Positions 8,058 to 19,000 are shown, numbered from the stretch's first letter. The stretch: 64,000 nt of DNA from Acidobacteriota bacterium (GCA_013286465.1 JABDFR010000003.1:35450-99449), one strand, 5' to 3'. Numbers and translations: made by a program. Notes: generated by a model not told the origin, from the letters alone.

Positions 8058-8092
8058 AAAAAAACGGGCGGCCCAAAATATGGGCCGCCCGT
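8058..8092 (-). terminator. Intrinsic terminator of the first TonB-dependent receptor
   Basis: On the minus strand: ACGGGCGGCCCA, a five-base loop, TGGGCCGCCCGT and then seven T (8064-8058). A perfect 12-base stem, 28 bases past the receptor stop codon. Confidence 0.92.
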
Positions 8093-8120
8093 CGTGGTAA
8101 AAGGCTAGGCAAGACGGCGG

Positions 8121-11100
8121 TTAAAACACCAACTTCGCCCCAATCTGCAGTTGCCGCGCCCCAGTCGAACCATCATTCTGCCCAACCTGGCTAAGTGACT
8201 CTCCATAGAAAGGTGAGAAGAGGAAGTTGTCAGGCTTCGCGAAGTGCACGTGATTGAAGATGTTGTAACTCTCCAATCGTAGCTGCAGCTTGAACCGCTC
8301 CGAAATCGACGTGTTCTTCGCCAGCACGAAGTCCCAGTTATCCATCCCGGGTCCGTACCAGTGATTGCGTCCAACATTGGAAGGCACACCGAATGCCGGC
8401 GTCTGCGTAAACGCAGAAATCGGCGGTCCGGTGAACGCCTCATCCGTCCCCGGCTGGCGGCTCGAAGACCCCACAACCGTCGCTCGGTCCGCTAGCCCAG
8501 TGTGCAGCGTGTCGATCACACCATTTGCCTGACCATTGTCATCCGAATTGAAGATGTCGTACGGCAAACCGGTTTGAAATTGCCCGATGCCGCTCAACTC
8601 CCACCCTTCAAATGCACGTCCGATGAATCCCTGATTCCAACGCGAAGTACCACGCCCGACGGGGGCCTGATATACAAAATTGATAACTCCTCGTTGCCTC
8701 ACATCCGTCCCAGAATTTCCGTACTCATGTTGCGGAAGGAACGAATCCACCGGGAAATTCCCGTTACCGGCGGTAGGCAGTAGAGGATCCGACGAGTTAT
8801 CGAGCGCGTGCGAGTACGTGTACGAGAACTGAATCAGCAAGCCGTGAAAGTTGCGCTCGCTGAGTTGCAATTGCAAACCATCGTAGAAAGATTTGCCGCT
8901 CGTTTCGTCTTCGAACGCATGGAGAAACGCATTGTTGTTAACTGGATCGAATGGCAGCAAAGGCAAACCCGTATTCGGATCGGTCGTCTCTGCGCCGAAA
9001 TACAAGTTCGTGAATTGCAGCGTCGATGCCGGGACGCCATCGGCGATCAATTCATTCACTAACGCAGGCTGCGGCGGCGCGCTGTCCACCACACGCAGGA
9101 TTCGCGTGCCGTGATTGCCGACGTAGTTGGCGTCGATGGTCAGATTGTGGCCCAGGTCTCGCTGAACGCCGAAGTTCCAGGTCACGATTCTCGGCGGCCG
9201 CATGTTTTGCGAGAAGAGATCCGGGAAAATCCCGGCGCCATCGGGTACCACCGGATTCAAGGACAGGCTTCCTGGCGGCGTTGATCCTGTCAGCGTCTGG
9301 GAGCCTCCCGCAAAATTCGCGAACGACGGCTGGAACGGCGGATTGCCCCGCGCGTCCTCAACCAAATTGCCGTAGACGCGATCGCTGAAAACTCCGATCG
9401 CGCCGCGCACCGACGTCTTGCCGGTCTTAAACGGATCCCACGCAAACCCAAATCGCGGCTCGAAGTTGCGGTGGTAGTCCGACCAGAGAGACGGATTTCC
9501 CGGGCCTACTGGAGTAAACGTAAACGGCGCCGTTCCGCTGGGATCCTGGAATAGCGTCGACAACTGGCTGTGCACTTCGTACGGCACGCCGTAGTATTCC
9601 CAGCGCAGACCATACGTCAGCGTCAGGTTCGAACGGATTTTCCAAGTGTCCTGACCGTAGATTCCCACTTCGTGCTGCCGGAATCCAAGCAAGTCGGTCG
9701 GAGTGCGCACGTTATTGGGATTAATGAACTGCGTTTGTGACTGGATCGCCACCAGCCCCATCAGCGTGCTGGCCATGTCCTCCAGTTGCGCGCTGTCGGC
9801 CGCCCCTGGGATGTTTTTCAGAACGGAGATACCGAAGTCGCTCGCATTGTCGAACGTAAACAGTTCACGAGAACCGAATCCCGTGAAATTGTTCGAATAC
9901 ACATCGCGGAATTCGCCGCCCCACTTGAACGTGTGCGTCCCGGACACCTTGGTCATATTGTCTAGCGTCTGATAGGTCCCCTGGAAACTGTCTTGTGCAT
10001 TAGTTTCACCCAAGGGCTGGCAACCCATTGTCGCCACGTTTGACGGGGTAAAATCCGCTCCATTTCCCACCGGATCGATGAATCCGAAACTGTTGAACAC
10101 CGAAACGCCATCGCATCCGAAGAAAAGATGCCCACGGTTCCCACCAAATCGGAGTTCATTGATGAATGTTGGCCACGGAGTTGATGTCAGTCCAACGGAC
10201 AATCCTTGCGTCCGCTGGAATGAGGAAACTCCGCCCAGCCCGCCCGGGAGCGTGTCCGTGTGAAATGGGTTCGGATCGTTAGCCCAATTGAATATATAGC
10301 GCACGAACAAATTGTTGTTCGCGCTCAACTTCTGATCCACTCGCATCGTCGCGTTTTCATTTCTCGCTCGCGATACGCTTGGGAAGAAGAGTGTGCCGGT
10401 CACTCCGTCTCCGCTCGGTACGTTCGGCAACGGGTACAGCGCAAAGATCTTCTGAATCGTTGGATCGAGCGCCGCCCCAGCCGCGTTGTTGATCGAGCCA
10501 GGCGTGGAGATATCCACAGGAGTGCTCACGCCGTTCTGCGGATTTGTGTACGTGAAAATTCCGGTCCGAAACGCGGCGGTCGGAACGATCGAGTTGTTCG
10601 TCAGCGTCGTGTTGAACCGGTCTCCTTCGTAATTCAAAAAGAAAAACGTCTTGTTCTTGATGATCGGTCCGCCCAGCGAAGCACCGTACAGATTCCGCAC
10701 GTACGGATTCTTCGCCGCAACATTTCCGGTAACCGGATCGATCTGATGATTGAAGAAATCCCGCGCCCCCAGCGCATCCCACCGGCCGAAATAATAAGCA
10801 TCTCCGTGGAACGCATTCGCGCCCGATCGCGTGATCACGTCAACCACCGCGCCGTTGTTCCGTCCATACTCCGGCGCGAAGTTGTTTGTCATCACGCGAA
10901 ATTCCTGTGCCGAGTCCGGATTCTGCGAAGTCAATCCTCCAAGGTTTCCCGGCACATCCGCGTCATTATTGTCCACGCCGTCGAGCATAAAATTATTGTT
11001 CCGCTCGCGCCCGCCGTTCACCGACACTCCGCCCTCCGCGTCCGTCTGCACCACTCCGGTGCTCAACAGCACCAGCTGATACGGATCTCGCAAAATCAGC

Positions 11101-11552
11101 GGCAGTTCGGTCATCTGCTTCTCTTCGATCACGTTCGAAATCGTCGCGTTCTGCAATTCCACCGGCGCCACCGACTGCGCGTTCACTTCCACCGACGCAG
11201 CCACGCTGCTCACTTCCAGCTTGATATTCAGCGTGAAGTTCTGATCGACTACGAGGGTGACGGCATTCACATCCACTGTCTTGAAGCCGTCTTTCGTCAC
11301 CGAGATGTTGTATACGCCCGGCGGCAACTGCGCGACCGTATAATTCCCTTCCGCAGAAGATTCTGCGGCACGATCGGTATTAGTGTTGACGTTGTGGACC
11401 GAAATGTTGGCTTTTGCTACCACGGCCCCGGTCGTATCTACAACCGTCCCGGTAACCGTCGCGTTCTGCGCGAATGCGGAGTTCGACGCTGCCATCGCCA
11501 CCAGGGTCACGAAGACGAGACGCGCCGCCCATGAAAAATACTTCCACGCCAC
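8121..11552 (-). CDS. Oar-like TonB-dependent outer-membrane receptor 1 (1143 aa)
   Basis: A signal peptide (residues 1 to about 29, ending SAFA-Q) is followed by a carboxypeptidase-regulatory-like beta-sandwich (about 31-115, GTVVDTTGAVVAKANISVHN), a TonB plug region (about 125-250, with FMLDGVDNNDADVPG and EYGRNNGAVVDVITRSGAN) and a long beta-barrel ending in Phe (LQIGAKLVF), the usual outer-membrane terminal residue. This is the Oar/carboxypeptidase-regulatory-like TonB receptor class abundant in Acidobacteria; no SusD partner is present. The substrate is unknown. The start is GTG with GGAGG six bases upstream. Its 5-prime leader and a distal element about 200 bases upstream are conserved with the next receptor. 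It is followed by a strong terminator. Confidence 0.92.
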   Translation of the reverse strand: MAWKYFSWAARLVFVTLVAMAASNSAFAQNATVTGTVVDTTGAVVAKANISVHNVNTNTDRAAESSAEGNYTVAQLPPGVYNISVTKDGFKTVDVNAVTLVVDQNFTLNIKLEVSSVAASVEVNAQSVAPVELQNATISNVIEEKQMTELPLILRDPYQLVLLSTGVVQTDAEGGVSVNGGRERNNNFMLDGVDNNDADVPGNLGGLTSQNPDSAQEFRVMTNNFAPEYGRNNGAVVDVITRSGANAFHGDAYYFGRWDALGARDFFNHQIDPVTGNVAAKNPYVRNLYGASLGGPIIKNKTFFFLNYEGDRFNTTLTNNSIVPTAAFRTGIFTYTNPQNGVSTPVDISTPGSINNAAGAALDPTIQKIFALYPLPNVPSGDGVTGTLFFPSVSRARNENATMRVDQKLSANNNLFVRYIFNWANDPNPFHTDTLPGGLGGVSSFQRTQGLSVGLTSTPWPTFINELRFGGNRGHLFFGCDGVSVFNSFGFIDPVGNGADFTPSNVATMGCQPLGETNAQDSFQGTYQTLDNMTKVSGTHTFKWGGEFRDVYSNNFTGFGSRELFTFDNASDFGISVLKNIPGAADSAQLEDMASTLMGLVAIQSQTQFINPNNVRTPTDLLGFRQHEVGIYGQDTWKIRSNLTLTYGLRWEYYGVPYEVHSQLSTLFQDPSGTAPFTFTPVGPGNPSLWSDYHRNFEPRFGFAWDPFKTGKTSVRGAIGVFSDRVYGNLVEDARGNPPFQPSFANFAGGSQTLTGSTPPGSLSLNPVVPDGAGIFPDLFSQNMRPPRIVTWNFGVQRDLGHNLTIDANYVGNHGTRILRVVDSAPPQPALVNELIADGVPASTLQFTNLYFGAETTDPNTGLPLLPFDPVNNNAFLHAFEDETSGKSFYDGLQLQLSERNFHGLLIQFSYTYSHALDNSSDPLLPTAGNGNFPVDSFLPQHEYGNSGTDVRQRGVINFVYQAPVGRGTSRWNQGFIGRAFEGWELSGIGQFQTGLPYDIFNSDDNGQANGVIDTLHTGLADRATVVGSSSRQPGTDEAFTGPPISAFTQTPAFGVPSNVGRNHWYGPGMDNWDFVLAKNTSISERFKLQLRLESYNIFNHVHFAKPDNFLFSPFYGESLSQVGQNDGSTGARQLQIGAKLVF

Positions 11553-11645
11553 TGTTCCTCCATTACGCCCCGATCGAGTAGCGCTCCCGACCTCGCAGGC
11601 GCGAGCGGAGCCGCATCTCGATTCACAATCAACCTTGCATTTTCT
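11553..11645 (-). promoter_or_regulatory. Conserved receptor leader, copy 1
   Basis: On the minus strand the 90 bases before the GTG at 11552 closely match those before the GTG at 15634: a TGCAA block, GTGAATCG-GATGCG, a small hairpin CTCGC-GCCT-GCGAG, GCGCTACTCGA-CGGGGCGTAAT and GGAGGAACAGTG. The hairpin stem is kept while its loop differs. The first 22 bases of the conserved block nearest the start also resemble the sequence before receptor 3. Confidence 0.65.
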
Positions 11646-11753
11646 AGGCCAGCCCGATTTGTTTGTCTAAATCTCGGCTAAGTGATATGCATCACGCAAC
11701 TTAAAACAGAGGCACACAAACCGGCGGAATTTCAAAATCGAAGATCTTCGAAG

Positions 11754-11778
11754 TCATACGAATCTTCACATATGGTTC
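11754..11778 (-). promoter_or_regulatory. Conserved distal element of receptor genes, copy 1
   Basis: A 25-base block (plus strand TCATACGAATC, two variable bases, CACATATG, one variable base, TTC) repeated at 15838-15862 with three differences. It is 202 bases before the receptor 1 start; the other copy is 204 bases before the receptor 2 start. This suggests an operator or promoter element kept after duplication. Confidence 0.6.
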
Positions 11779-12131
11779 TACGGAACCTCTTTTCGCGCCG
11801 CCATACAAGGCAATCTAAATCGTATACAGCAATTCCTGTAGTTTTTCATCGCGCAGAAAACTCATTCCTCGCAATATTGAATTCATATGAATTGACAATT
11901 GAAATCGCTCTGTTGACTTGCTCTGCGGCACTAGACTCCTCCCCGGTAGGGCGACGGCTTGCCTCGCCATCCCGGGTAACGCCTGCGAAAAAAGTAAGCT
12001 ACGTGCGTCGGAGTAACGCGATCGGGCGTTCTCCGCAACCTCCCTAAATACGCCCAGTGTCGACAAAACCAGATGGAATTGAATTCGGCGGAATTAAAAT
12101 TTGCCGCAGTTTTCACTCGGTGCGCGTTCTC

Positions 12132-12170
12132 GATCTGAGGGAGTCCGCGCCAGCGGACTCCCCACAGATC
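12132..12170. terminator. Terminator-like hairpin after receptor 2
   Basis: GATCTG-A-GGGAGTCCGC, loop GCCA, GCGGACTCCC and AGATC form a long stem 15 bases past the receptor 2 stop. There is no T-run on the minus strand, so it may be a transcript-stabilising hairpin rather than an intrinsic terminator. Confidence 0.55.
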
Positions 12171-12184
12171 GGTCTCGCGTAAAT

Positions 12185-15100
12185 CTAGAAGTGAAGCTTC
12201 AATCCAAATTGCATCTGTCGCGCCGTGGTTGTGCCGTCCGCGTGCAACGGCGTAGTTGTCGATTGCCCGAAGTCATCGAACTCGATGAACTGGTGCGGCT
12301 GGCTAAACTCCGGACGGTTGAATACGTTGTAAGCCTCCGCTCGGAACTCCAGATTGAATCGTTCCGTGATCTTGGTAGTCTTCGCCACCACCATGTCCCA
12401 ATTGTTAATCCCGGGACCAGTGAAGACGTTCTTGCCAAGATTACCCGGTCCGCCGAAATCCGGCTCAGAGAACAAACCGGGATTCGGACCAAATTGCAGC
12501 CTCGGCGAACTCGAAGCCGCAAGTGGGATTTTCGCAGCGGTCGGATTGAAATTCGCCCGCTGCGTGCTCCCGGTTCCATCACTGTCGCGTTCGTCGAAAA
12601 TTTCAAACGGTGTTCCCGCCGAAAAAGTCGATATCCCGGAAAGCGACCATCCCTCGAGTACTTTGCCCACTACTCCCTCGCTGAGATGCGCCTTGCCGCG
12701 ACCGAGTGGCAACTCCGCCGTGTAATTCATCACAAAGCGGTGCCGCGTATCGAACCCCGAATTTCCACGCTCCTTCCGCAAATCGAAAGAGTTCGCCGGG
12801 AAAACGAGATTGCCCAATTCGGGCCGGATCGTATCGCCGGAATCATCGATCGAGTGCGAATAGGTGTAAGCGCCCTGAAAGAACAGGCCATGTGAAAACC
12901 GCTTGGTGACGGTGGTCTGCAGGCCATGATAAATGGAGCTGGCAATACTCTTCTCCAAGTTGGCGTGAAAGAACGCGCTGTTGTTCGTAGCCGCAAACGG
13001 AAAAAGTCCCCCGTCTGACGCAGGAACGTACAGCAACGCTCCTGAAACTTCCGAGAACGCATCCGGTCCGCTCGGAATTTCACACGGAGGATTGGACGCG
13101 CGGCACAATTCGCGCAACTGCGCTACCAATGCCGGGTTTGGAGCGTTTCCGTCAACTACGCGGTGCAAGTGATTCCCCTTCACTCCCACGTAGTTCACTT
13201 CGAGCTGGATGTTGCCGCGTATTTCCCGCTGAACCCCAAGGTTCCACTGCTGAATCCGCGCCAGCTCGAATTTATTGTCGATCACCGCCGGAAATGACAG
13301 TGACCCCTCTGCTGGGAAGTCGGCGACGGTTGCACTTGGAGCCGCAGTGGTCGGAGGAATAGGCAAGTTCGAAATCTGATCCGCCGCTGTCGGTCCAAAG
13401 GTCAAAAACGCATTGTTAACCGCCGAAATTCCCGCCGGTGGATTCCCGCGTGTATTGCCCGTCACGTTGAAGAAGTAACGGTCGCGGTAAATTCCGTAGC
13501 CCCCGCGGACTGAGGTCTTGCCGGTCTTAAACGGATCCCACGCAAATCCCACGCGCGGCTCTGCCCCCGTGTAGTCGGTCGGATAAAGAGGGTTCGATCC
13601 GCCGTGCGTGACTTGCTGAAACGTAATCGGGCTAGGCCCCGAGAGTTCCGCCGGCGTCACGTTGGAAAGCAAATTGTGAACTTCCCACGGCGTGCCGGTA
13701 ATCTCGTAGCGCAATCCAAAACTAAGCGTTAGGTTCGGCGTCATTTTGAACTGATCCTGCGCGAAGAGATAAACGTCTCGCTCCCGTTCGCCGCGGATAT
13801 CGCTTCCCTCTCGCGTAGCATTCGCGCTCGGACTGAAGAATTGCTCTTGCGTCTCCGCATCCACGGAACCGAACAGCGACCACACCGCGTCTTGAAGTGG
13901 CTGATTAAAGTTAGACGCGAGGGCCGGGGTCGTTGACAGAGCGTTTGCTTGGTTTGAGAAGATGTTGAACTCGGGCGTCGAACGCGTGCTGAAGTTGTTC
14001 GAATCGTTCGAATATTCCGAAGCGAACTCCACCCCAAACTTCATCGTGTGGCGGCCTTTCGTCCACGTCACGTCATCGCCGGCGTTGAACGTTCCAAACG
14101 GCCGGGTCTGCGCATCGCTATCGCCCAATCCACCGCATCCGAGCGCCGTGAATGTAGGCAGATTGAAATCCCGCCCACGGCCGAACACATCCGTCGGACC
14201 GAGCGTATCGATTATATTGAGTCCCGTGCATCCGAACTGCGCATTCGAGCGAACGCCACTGACACGCGCATCGTTCAACATGCTAGCGCCGATCGTTGAC
14301 GCCAAGTGTACAGACGCACTCTGCGTCAACCCCTTAAACGACACGCCTCCAATTCCGTCCGGAAGAATTTCAGAACCGCCCCCGTCGTCGAATCCCTTGT
14401 TGGCGATATAGCGAACCGACAAAACTTCTTTTGAGCTGAAGTTTTGATCCACTTTCGCCGTGTAGTTGTTGGCGACCTGATGATCCGCTGCGCCAAAATT
14501 GAAGTGACCTGCAACGCCGGGTATCACGTCATCGCCCGCCGCGTTCGGAGCAGGATACAATCCCAATACCTTCTGCATTAGAGGATCGAGTGTCAGACCC
14601 CGAATGTTGTCAGGCGAGCTGGGCGTGCTGACGTTGTAGGCTTGCCCGGCAACATTGAAAATTCCGGTTAGAAAAGCGGGGTCTGGGTCGACCGCTTGGT
14701 TGGTAGTAGTCGTCGCGAAACGTTGTCCTTCATAATTGAAGAAGAAAAACGTCTTGTTCTTGATGACCGGACCACCAACCGACACGCCAAAATCGTTTCG
14801 CGTGTAGGGATTCTTCGAAGTGTCCGCCTCGTGGTTGAAGAAATCACGCGCGCCAAGCGCCGCCCATCGGCCAAATTCATATACGTCGCCGTGGAGCGCG
14901 TTGCTTCCGCTTCGCGTGATAATGTCAATCACCGCGCCCGAGTTCCGCCCGAATTCCGGCAAATAACTCGAATTAATAACTCGGAATTCCTGCGTCACGT
15001 CGGGATTCAACGTTGCAAGCCCGGACGCCGGCACACCCGGATCGTTATTGTCCGCGCCATCAAGCTTGAAGTTGTTGTTCTGCTCCCGCGATCCATTCAC

Positions 15101-15634
15101 CGAAAATCCGCCCAACCCGCTGTTCGTGCCAATGGCACCCGGCGTGAGCAGAATGAGTTGATATGGGTCGCGAAGGATGAGCGGCAATTCTCGAAGCTGC
15201 CGGTCGTCGATTACCGTACTGACTTGCGCATCCGATGTATCGATCTGCGCCACCGTCTCGCCGGCAACCACCACCGATTGCGTCACCGCGCCAACTTCCA
15301 AACGCACATTCAGGGTGAGGGCCTCGTCGACATTCAAAACGAGAGCTGAAAACTGCGCAACTTTGAACCCGGTCGCCTGAACGGAAACATCGTACGTCCC
15401 CGGCAGAATTTCGACGATCGTGAAGTTCCCGGTTTCCGATGACTCTACTGTCCGGTCGATGTTGGTTGCAATGTTATGCGCTGTAACGGTGGCTTTGGAG
15501 ACTACAGCGCCGGAGCTGTCGGTGATGGTTCCTGTGATTTTAGCGGTTTGCGCGAACATGAACTTGGGGCACGCGATCATCACCACCGCGATGCTGACGA
15601 GCCGCAGCGCCCATGAGCCGAACTTCCATGCCAC
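12185..15634 (-). CDS. Oar-like TonB-dependent outer-membrane receptor 2 (1149 aa)
   Basis: Close relative of receptor 1 in layout: signal peptide (residues 1 to about 28), regulatory-like beta-sandwich (GTITDSSGAVVSKATVTAHN), plug region with FKLDGADNNDPGVPA and EFGRNSGAVIDIITRSGSN, then a barrel ending in Phe (MQFGLKLHF). The GTG at 15634 is chosen, not the longer frame to 15697: GGAGGAACA sits just before it, and the first residues MAWKFGSWALRLV align with MAWKYFSWAARLV of receptor 1. Leader and distal element are shared with receptor 1, which supports a duplication with joint regulation. Substrate unknown; energised by a TonB-type complex by family knowledge. Confidence 0.92.
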   Translation of the reverse strand: MAWKFGSWALRLVSIAVVMIACPKFMFAQTAKITGTITDSSGAVVSKATVTAHNIATNIDRTVESSETGNFTIVEILPGTYDVSVQATGFKVAQFSALVLNVDEALTLNVRLEVGAVTQSVVVAGETVAQIDTSDAQVSTVIDDRQLRELPLILRDPYQLILLTPGAIGTNSGLGGFSVNGSREQNNNFKLDGADNNDPGVPASGLATLNPDVTQEFRVINSSYLPEFGRNSGAVIDIITRSGSNALHGDVYEFGRWAALGARDFFNHEADTSKNPYTRNDFGVSVGGPVIKNKTFFFFNYEGQRFATTTTNQAVDPDPAFLTGIFNVAGQAYNVSTPSSPDNIRGLTLDPLMQKVLGLYPAPNAAGDDVIPGVAGHFNFGAADHQVANNYTAKVDQNFSSKEVLSVRYIANKGFDDGGGSEILPDGIGGVSFKGLTQSASVHLASTIGASMLNDARVSGVRSNAQFGCTGLNIIDTLGPTDVFGRGRDFNLPTFTALGCGGLGDSDAQTRPFGTFNAGDDVTWTKGRHTMKFGVEFASEYSNDSNNFSTRSTPEFNIFSNQANALSTTPALASNFNQPLQDAVWSLFGSVDAETQEQFFSPSANATREGSDIRGERERDVYLFAQDQFKMTPNLTLSFGLRYEITGTPWEVHNLLSNVTPAELSGPSPITFQQVTHGGSNPLYPTDYTGAEPRVGFAWDPFKTGKTSVRGGYGIYRDRYFFNVTGNTRGNPPAGISAVNNAFLTFGPTAADQISNLPIPPTTAAPSATVADFPAEGSLSFPAVIDNKFELARIQQWNLGVQREIRGNIQLEVNYVGVKGNHLHRVVDGNAPNPALVAQLRELCRASNPPCEIPSGPDAFSEVSGALLYVPASDGGLFPFAATNNSAFFHANLEKSIASSIYHGLQTTVTKRFSHGLFFQGAYTYSHSIDDSGDTIRPELGNLVFPANSFDLRKERGNSGFDTRHRFVMNYTAELPLGRGKAHLSEGVVGKVLEGWSLSGISTFSAGTPFEIFDERDSDGTGSTQRANFNPTAAKIPLAASSSPRLQFGPNPGLFSEPDFGGPGNLGKNVFTGPGINNWDMVVAKTTKITERFNLEFRAEAYNVFNRPEFSQPHQFIEFDDFGQSTTTPLHADGTTTARQMQFGLKLHF

Positions 15635-15725
15635 TGTTCCTCCATTACGCCCCGGTCGAGTAGCGCCCCCATCCTCGCAACTGCGAGCGGAACGCATCCC
15701 GATTCACGCAACTACATTGCATGTG
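15635..15725 (-). promoter_or_regulatory. Conserved receptor leader, copy 2
   Basis: Matches the leader at 11553-11645 over about 90 bases, including the hairpin (here CTCGCA-GT-TGCGAG), GCGCTACTCGA-CGGGGCGTAAT and the GGAGGAACAGTG start context. Confidence 0.65.
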
Positions 15726-15837
15726 GCCAACCAGCACGCAACGCGACATGCCACGCGCCAATAAATCACGTAAATTCCGTTAGTTACGTATTGCCTGATA
15801 AGAATTCGAGGTCACTCGGCAGGTCTGTTTTGCAGAT

Positions 15838-15862
15838 TCATACGAATCCCCACATATGATTC
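15838..15862 (-). promoter_or_regulatory. Conserved distal element of receptor genes, copy 2
   Basis: Second copy of the 25-base block described at 11754-11778, 204 bases before the receptor 2 start. The 404-base gap 15635-16038 otherwise contains only AT-rich ATGAAT repeats (15918-15950) and the palindromic repeat at 15958. Confidence 0.6.
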
Positions 15863-15957
15863 CGCATACAGGTTTTATGGTAGGAAAATATCGCAGCGCG
15901 CTTCAAAACTCAAACAAATGAATGAATATGAATCGATATGAATTCCGTAGTCTGCAA

Positions 15958-15980
15958 GGGGGGTTCTTTAGACCCCCCCC
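15958..15980. repeat. GGGAGGG-type palindromic repeat, copy 5
   Basis: GGGGGGT-TCTTTAG-ACCCCCCCC, a variant of the family at 3089-8013 in the same orientation, 58 bases past the receptor 3 stop codon. Confidence 0.5.
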
Positions 15981-16038
15981 GATTTTCGGCCACGTTCGGC
16001 AAATCGCCCCGCCGCAAAAATCCCAATCTCGACTCGAC

Positions 16039-19000
16039 TTAAAAATCATACCGCAGCGAAAATTGCATCTGCCGCGCCGAGTTCGCGGTGGCGTTAATCA
16101 CTCCGAATTCCGACGGATCCGCCAGCGTCAACGATCCCGGCTGCGCGAACATCACGTTGTTGAACACGTTAAACGCCTCCCAACGGAATTGCAGCTTCTG
16201 CCGGTCCGACCACGGCATGACGAAATTCTTGAACACTGCAATGTCCAAATTGAAGAAATCCGGACCGTGCAACGGGTTCCGAGTTCCGGTGTCTCCACCG
16301 AACGGAAAACTAAACGCACTCAGCGCCGTCGTCTGGTCCTTGAAGAATTGGATGCTGCCTGTCGTCGGGTCCGTATGAATGTCGCGCGAAGTATCCGCGA
16401 AATCACCATTGAATACTGCCGGAGCATCTTGCGTGAAATTGATGGGGAATGCCCCCGTATGCGTATTCATCGGCAGTCCGGTACGAAACGTCAGAATTCC
16501 GGAAGTCGCCCAACCGCCGACAATCGCGTTCACCCAACCGGGAGAATCGCCTAGGAAGCGCTGCTTATGTCCAACCGGTAAGTAGTAGTCGTAATTCCAA
16601 CTAATCAGATGCCGCGCGTCAAATGTCGAGTCCGCACGGCACGTACGCAGGTTCGTCAGATCGCAAATTAAGCCTTGACCGTTAAACGAGTACAGCACGA
16701 AATCATTCGTGATAATGGACTGATTGTCGATCGAGTGCGAATAGGTATAGTAAAAATCCGAGGTGAAATTGTGCGTGAAGCGCTTCTTTACGCTGATTAG
16801 CAAGCTATTGTAGCTCGAGTCCGAATAGTTCCCGATGTAACCGGCCGAACCCGTTTGAGGCAACATCCCAGAATTCGGCGGCACGATCCCGAATTCCGCG
16901 AGCGAAAGATAGCTGCTCGAGAGGTCACCGTTCTGCAGAAATGGCCCGAACGCGTTGATCGTCGCCGCCGCCAGCCCCGTGCAATTACTAACCGTCTTGC
17001 TCAAGAAACTCGCAGCGACACTCGGGCACGATCCCGCCGGAAATCCCAAAGCCGCCAGTTGATTCGTTAATTGATTTTCGAACCAAGGCTGCGCCGAAAG
17101 GCCCGTAAGCGGAGTCCCCGCTAAAATCTGTGTCTCCAGTCCAGCATACGCCGCCTTCAGTCCTTGCCCCGAAGCCGCGTCCTTGAAGTCCAGCACCTGA
17201 CCGGCATCGCCGACCGCGATGAGTTTGCGTCCCAGCCGTCCAAAATAATTCGCTTCGAACGTCCATCCATCCGGCAATTCCCGCTGCACCCCAAACGATA
17301 TCGTGTACGCATACGGTGTCTTAATATTCTTATCAAACTGGAAGAACCTCGGAAAACCGCCTCCTGCCAATCCAATCGGATCGCCTGCGGAATCCACATT
17401 CGGCGTAAACGGCCGAGGCGTTACCGCCGGTGGCGGCGAGATAATCGACGCAGGAATCGAGTTCAGCCCGGTGAATCGAGGATTGCCTGCGACCGAATCG
17501 ACCGGATCGCCTGCGATTCCCAGATTTAGTGTGGGATTTGAGTCAAACAGAAATGTCGATTGATCCAGTTCGAATGACAGCGTGCTCAACACGCGATCGT
17601 AAACAATTCCCGCTCCCGCACGGATGCTCGTCTTCCGATCTCCCAATACCTTCCCCAGGAAGCCCTGCCGCACCGACGGCGAATAGGCAATTCCCAACCG
17701 CGGGCCAAAATCGTGCCAGTCAGTGTTCGCGTAGCCAGGCGCGTTATTCGCTTTCCCTCCCAGGTTATAGCTCACCAGAGGTGCGGCATTGTTCCCTTCC
17801 ACTCCCTGCGCTGCCGCTGACAGTCGCGCGTCGAACAACTGATTGATATTCACGCTCGGCACGGACTCGAAACCATTCGCCTCGTACGGCACGCTGTGCA
17901 CTTGCCAGCGCAATCCGAATGTCATTGTCAAATCCGAGCGGATATGCCAGCTGTCCTGCCCGTAAAACTCGTACTCGTTGTACACGAAGTATCTCGGTCG
18001 CCCGGTTCCCTGCGGCTCGGGCGTTCCGCTTTTGTCGTAATTGAAGAAACTGCTGGTCTGCGAATAGGTCCCCAACAGCGTCAGAAAACTGTTGTCCCAC
18101 GCCTCGTCGGCCGCCACGGAATTGTTGATGTCGCTCGGGCGCAACGCGTCATTCAGGTTGAACAAGAAACCGGCGGTCCCGACCGTCACGAAATTTATGT
18201 CGTTCTGCAGGAAGGAATGAATATGAATGGGTTTCACATCTGTTCCGAATTGCAGCGTGTGCTTCCCTTTCGCATACGTGAGATCGTCGCGGATCTCCGG
18301 CACTGCCACGTTGCGCGCCTGCCCGCGCACATCGTTAAAGGGTGCGGTGAGCGGGCCAAAACTGAACTCATTCGGCGCTGTCGGCCGGAAGTTGACCGGA
18401 AAATCCGCCACTTGCCGTGACACTCCCACCGAAATATTGTTGACCAGATCGTTCGTCGGATTCCAGGTCTCGCCGATCACCCAAGTGCGATCGTGTCCGT
18501 AGAAGCTGGCCACCGGATCGGGATCGCCGGGAAATTGTTCGGACTGTTGGTCGTCGTTGATGCTGTTGTACTGCATTCGCGCAAACAATTTATTCCGCGT
18601 ATTAATATTGAAGTCGATCCGGCCGGTGTAATAGCCCTCTTTGAAGTGGACGGGAGGCGTGAATAGAAATCCGCCGGTATTGACTCCATCTCCCACGGTC
18701 AGATCGTTCGCGTGCGGATAGCGCGAATTAATAAAGGAAAGCAGCGTTGTATCGACACCGACGTTCGCCGGATCCATGGCCCGAACTTGGGTCGGCGTCA
18801 GCGTGGTAATGCAATTTGGCGTTGAATTCTGGCGGCTGTTGCCCGTACAGCCGGCATTGCTGTTGATGTACGACATTTCGCCCGCCCGGAACGAGTCCAG
18901 CGGCACGATTTGTTCCACGCGGTCCGCGAAGCCTTCGCGCAAAGCCTCATAATTGAAAAAGAAAAATAATTTGTCTTTCTTGATTGGTCCGCCGAGGCTT

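Larger units (their letters stand above)
11646..12184. other. Intergenic region between receptors 1 and 2
   Basis: No gene is supported here. It holds the conserved distal element at 11754-11778 and the terminator-like hairpin at 12132-12170. Short AT-rich palindromes such as TTCATATGAA (11881-11890) lie between. Confidence 0.6.

Noticed and set aside
10260..11534. Long plus-strand open frame opposite receptor 1
   Set aside because: It is the complement of a clear signal-peptide/receptor gene, is Arg/His-rich and has no ribosome site.
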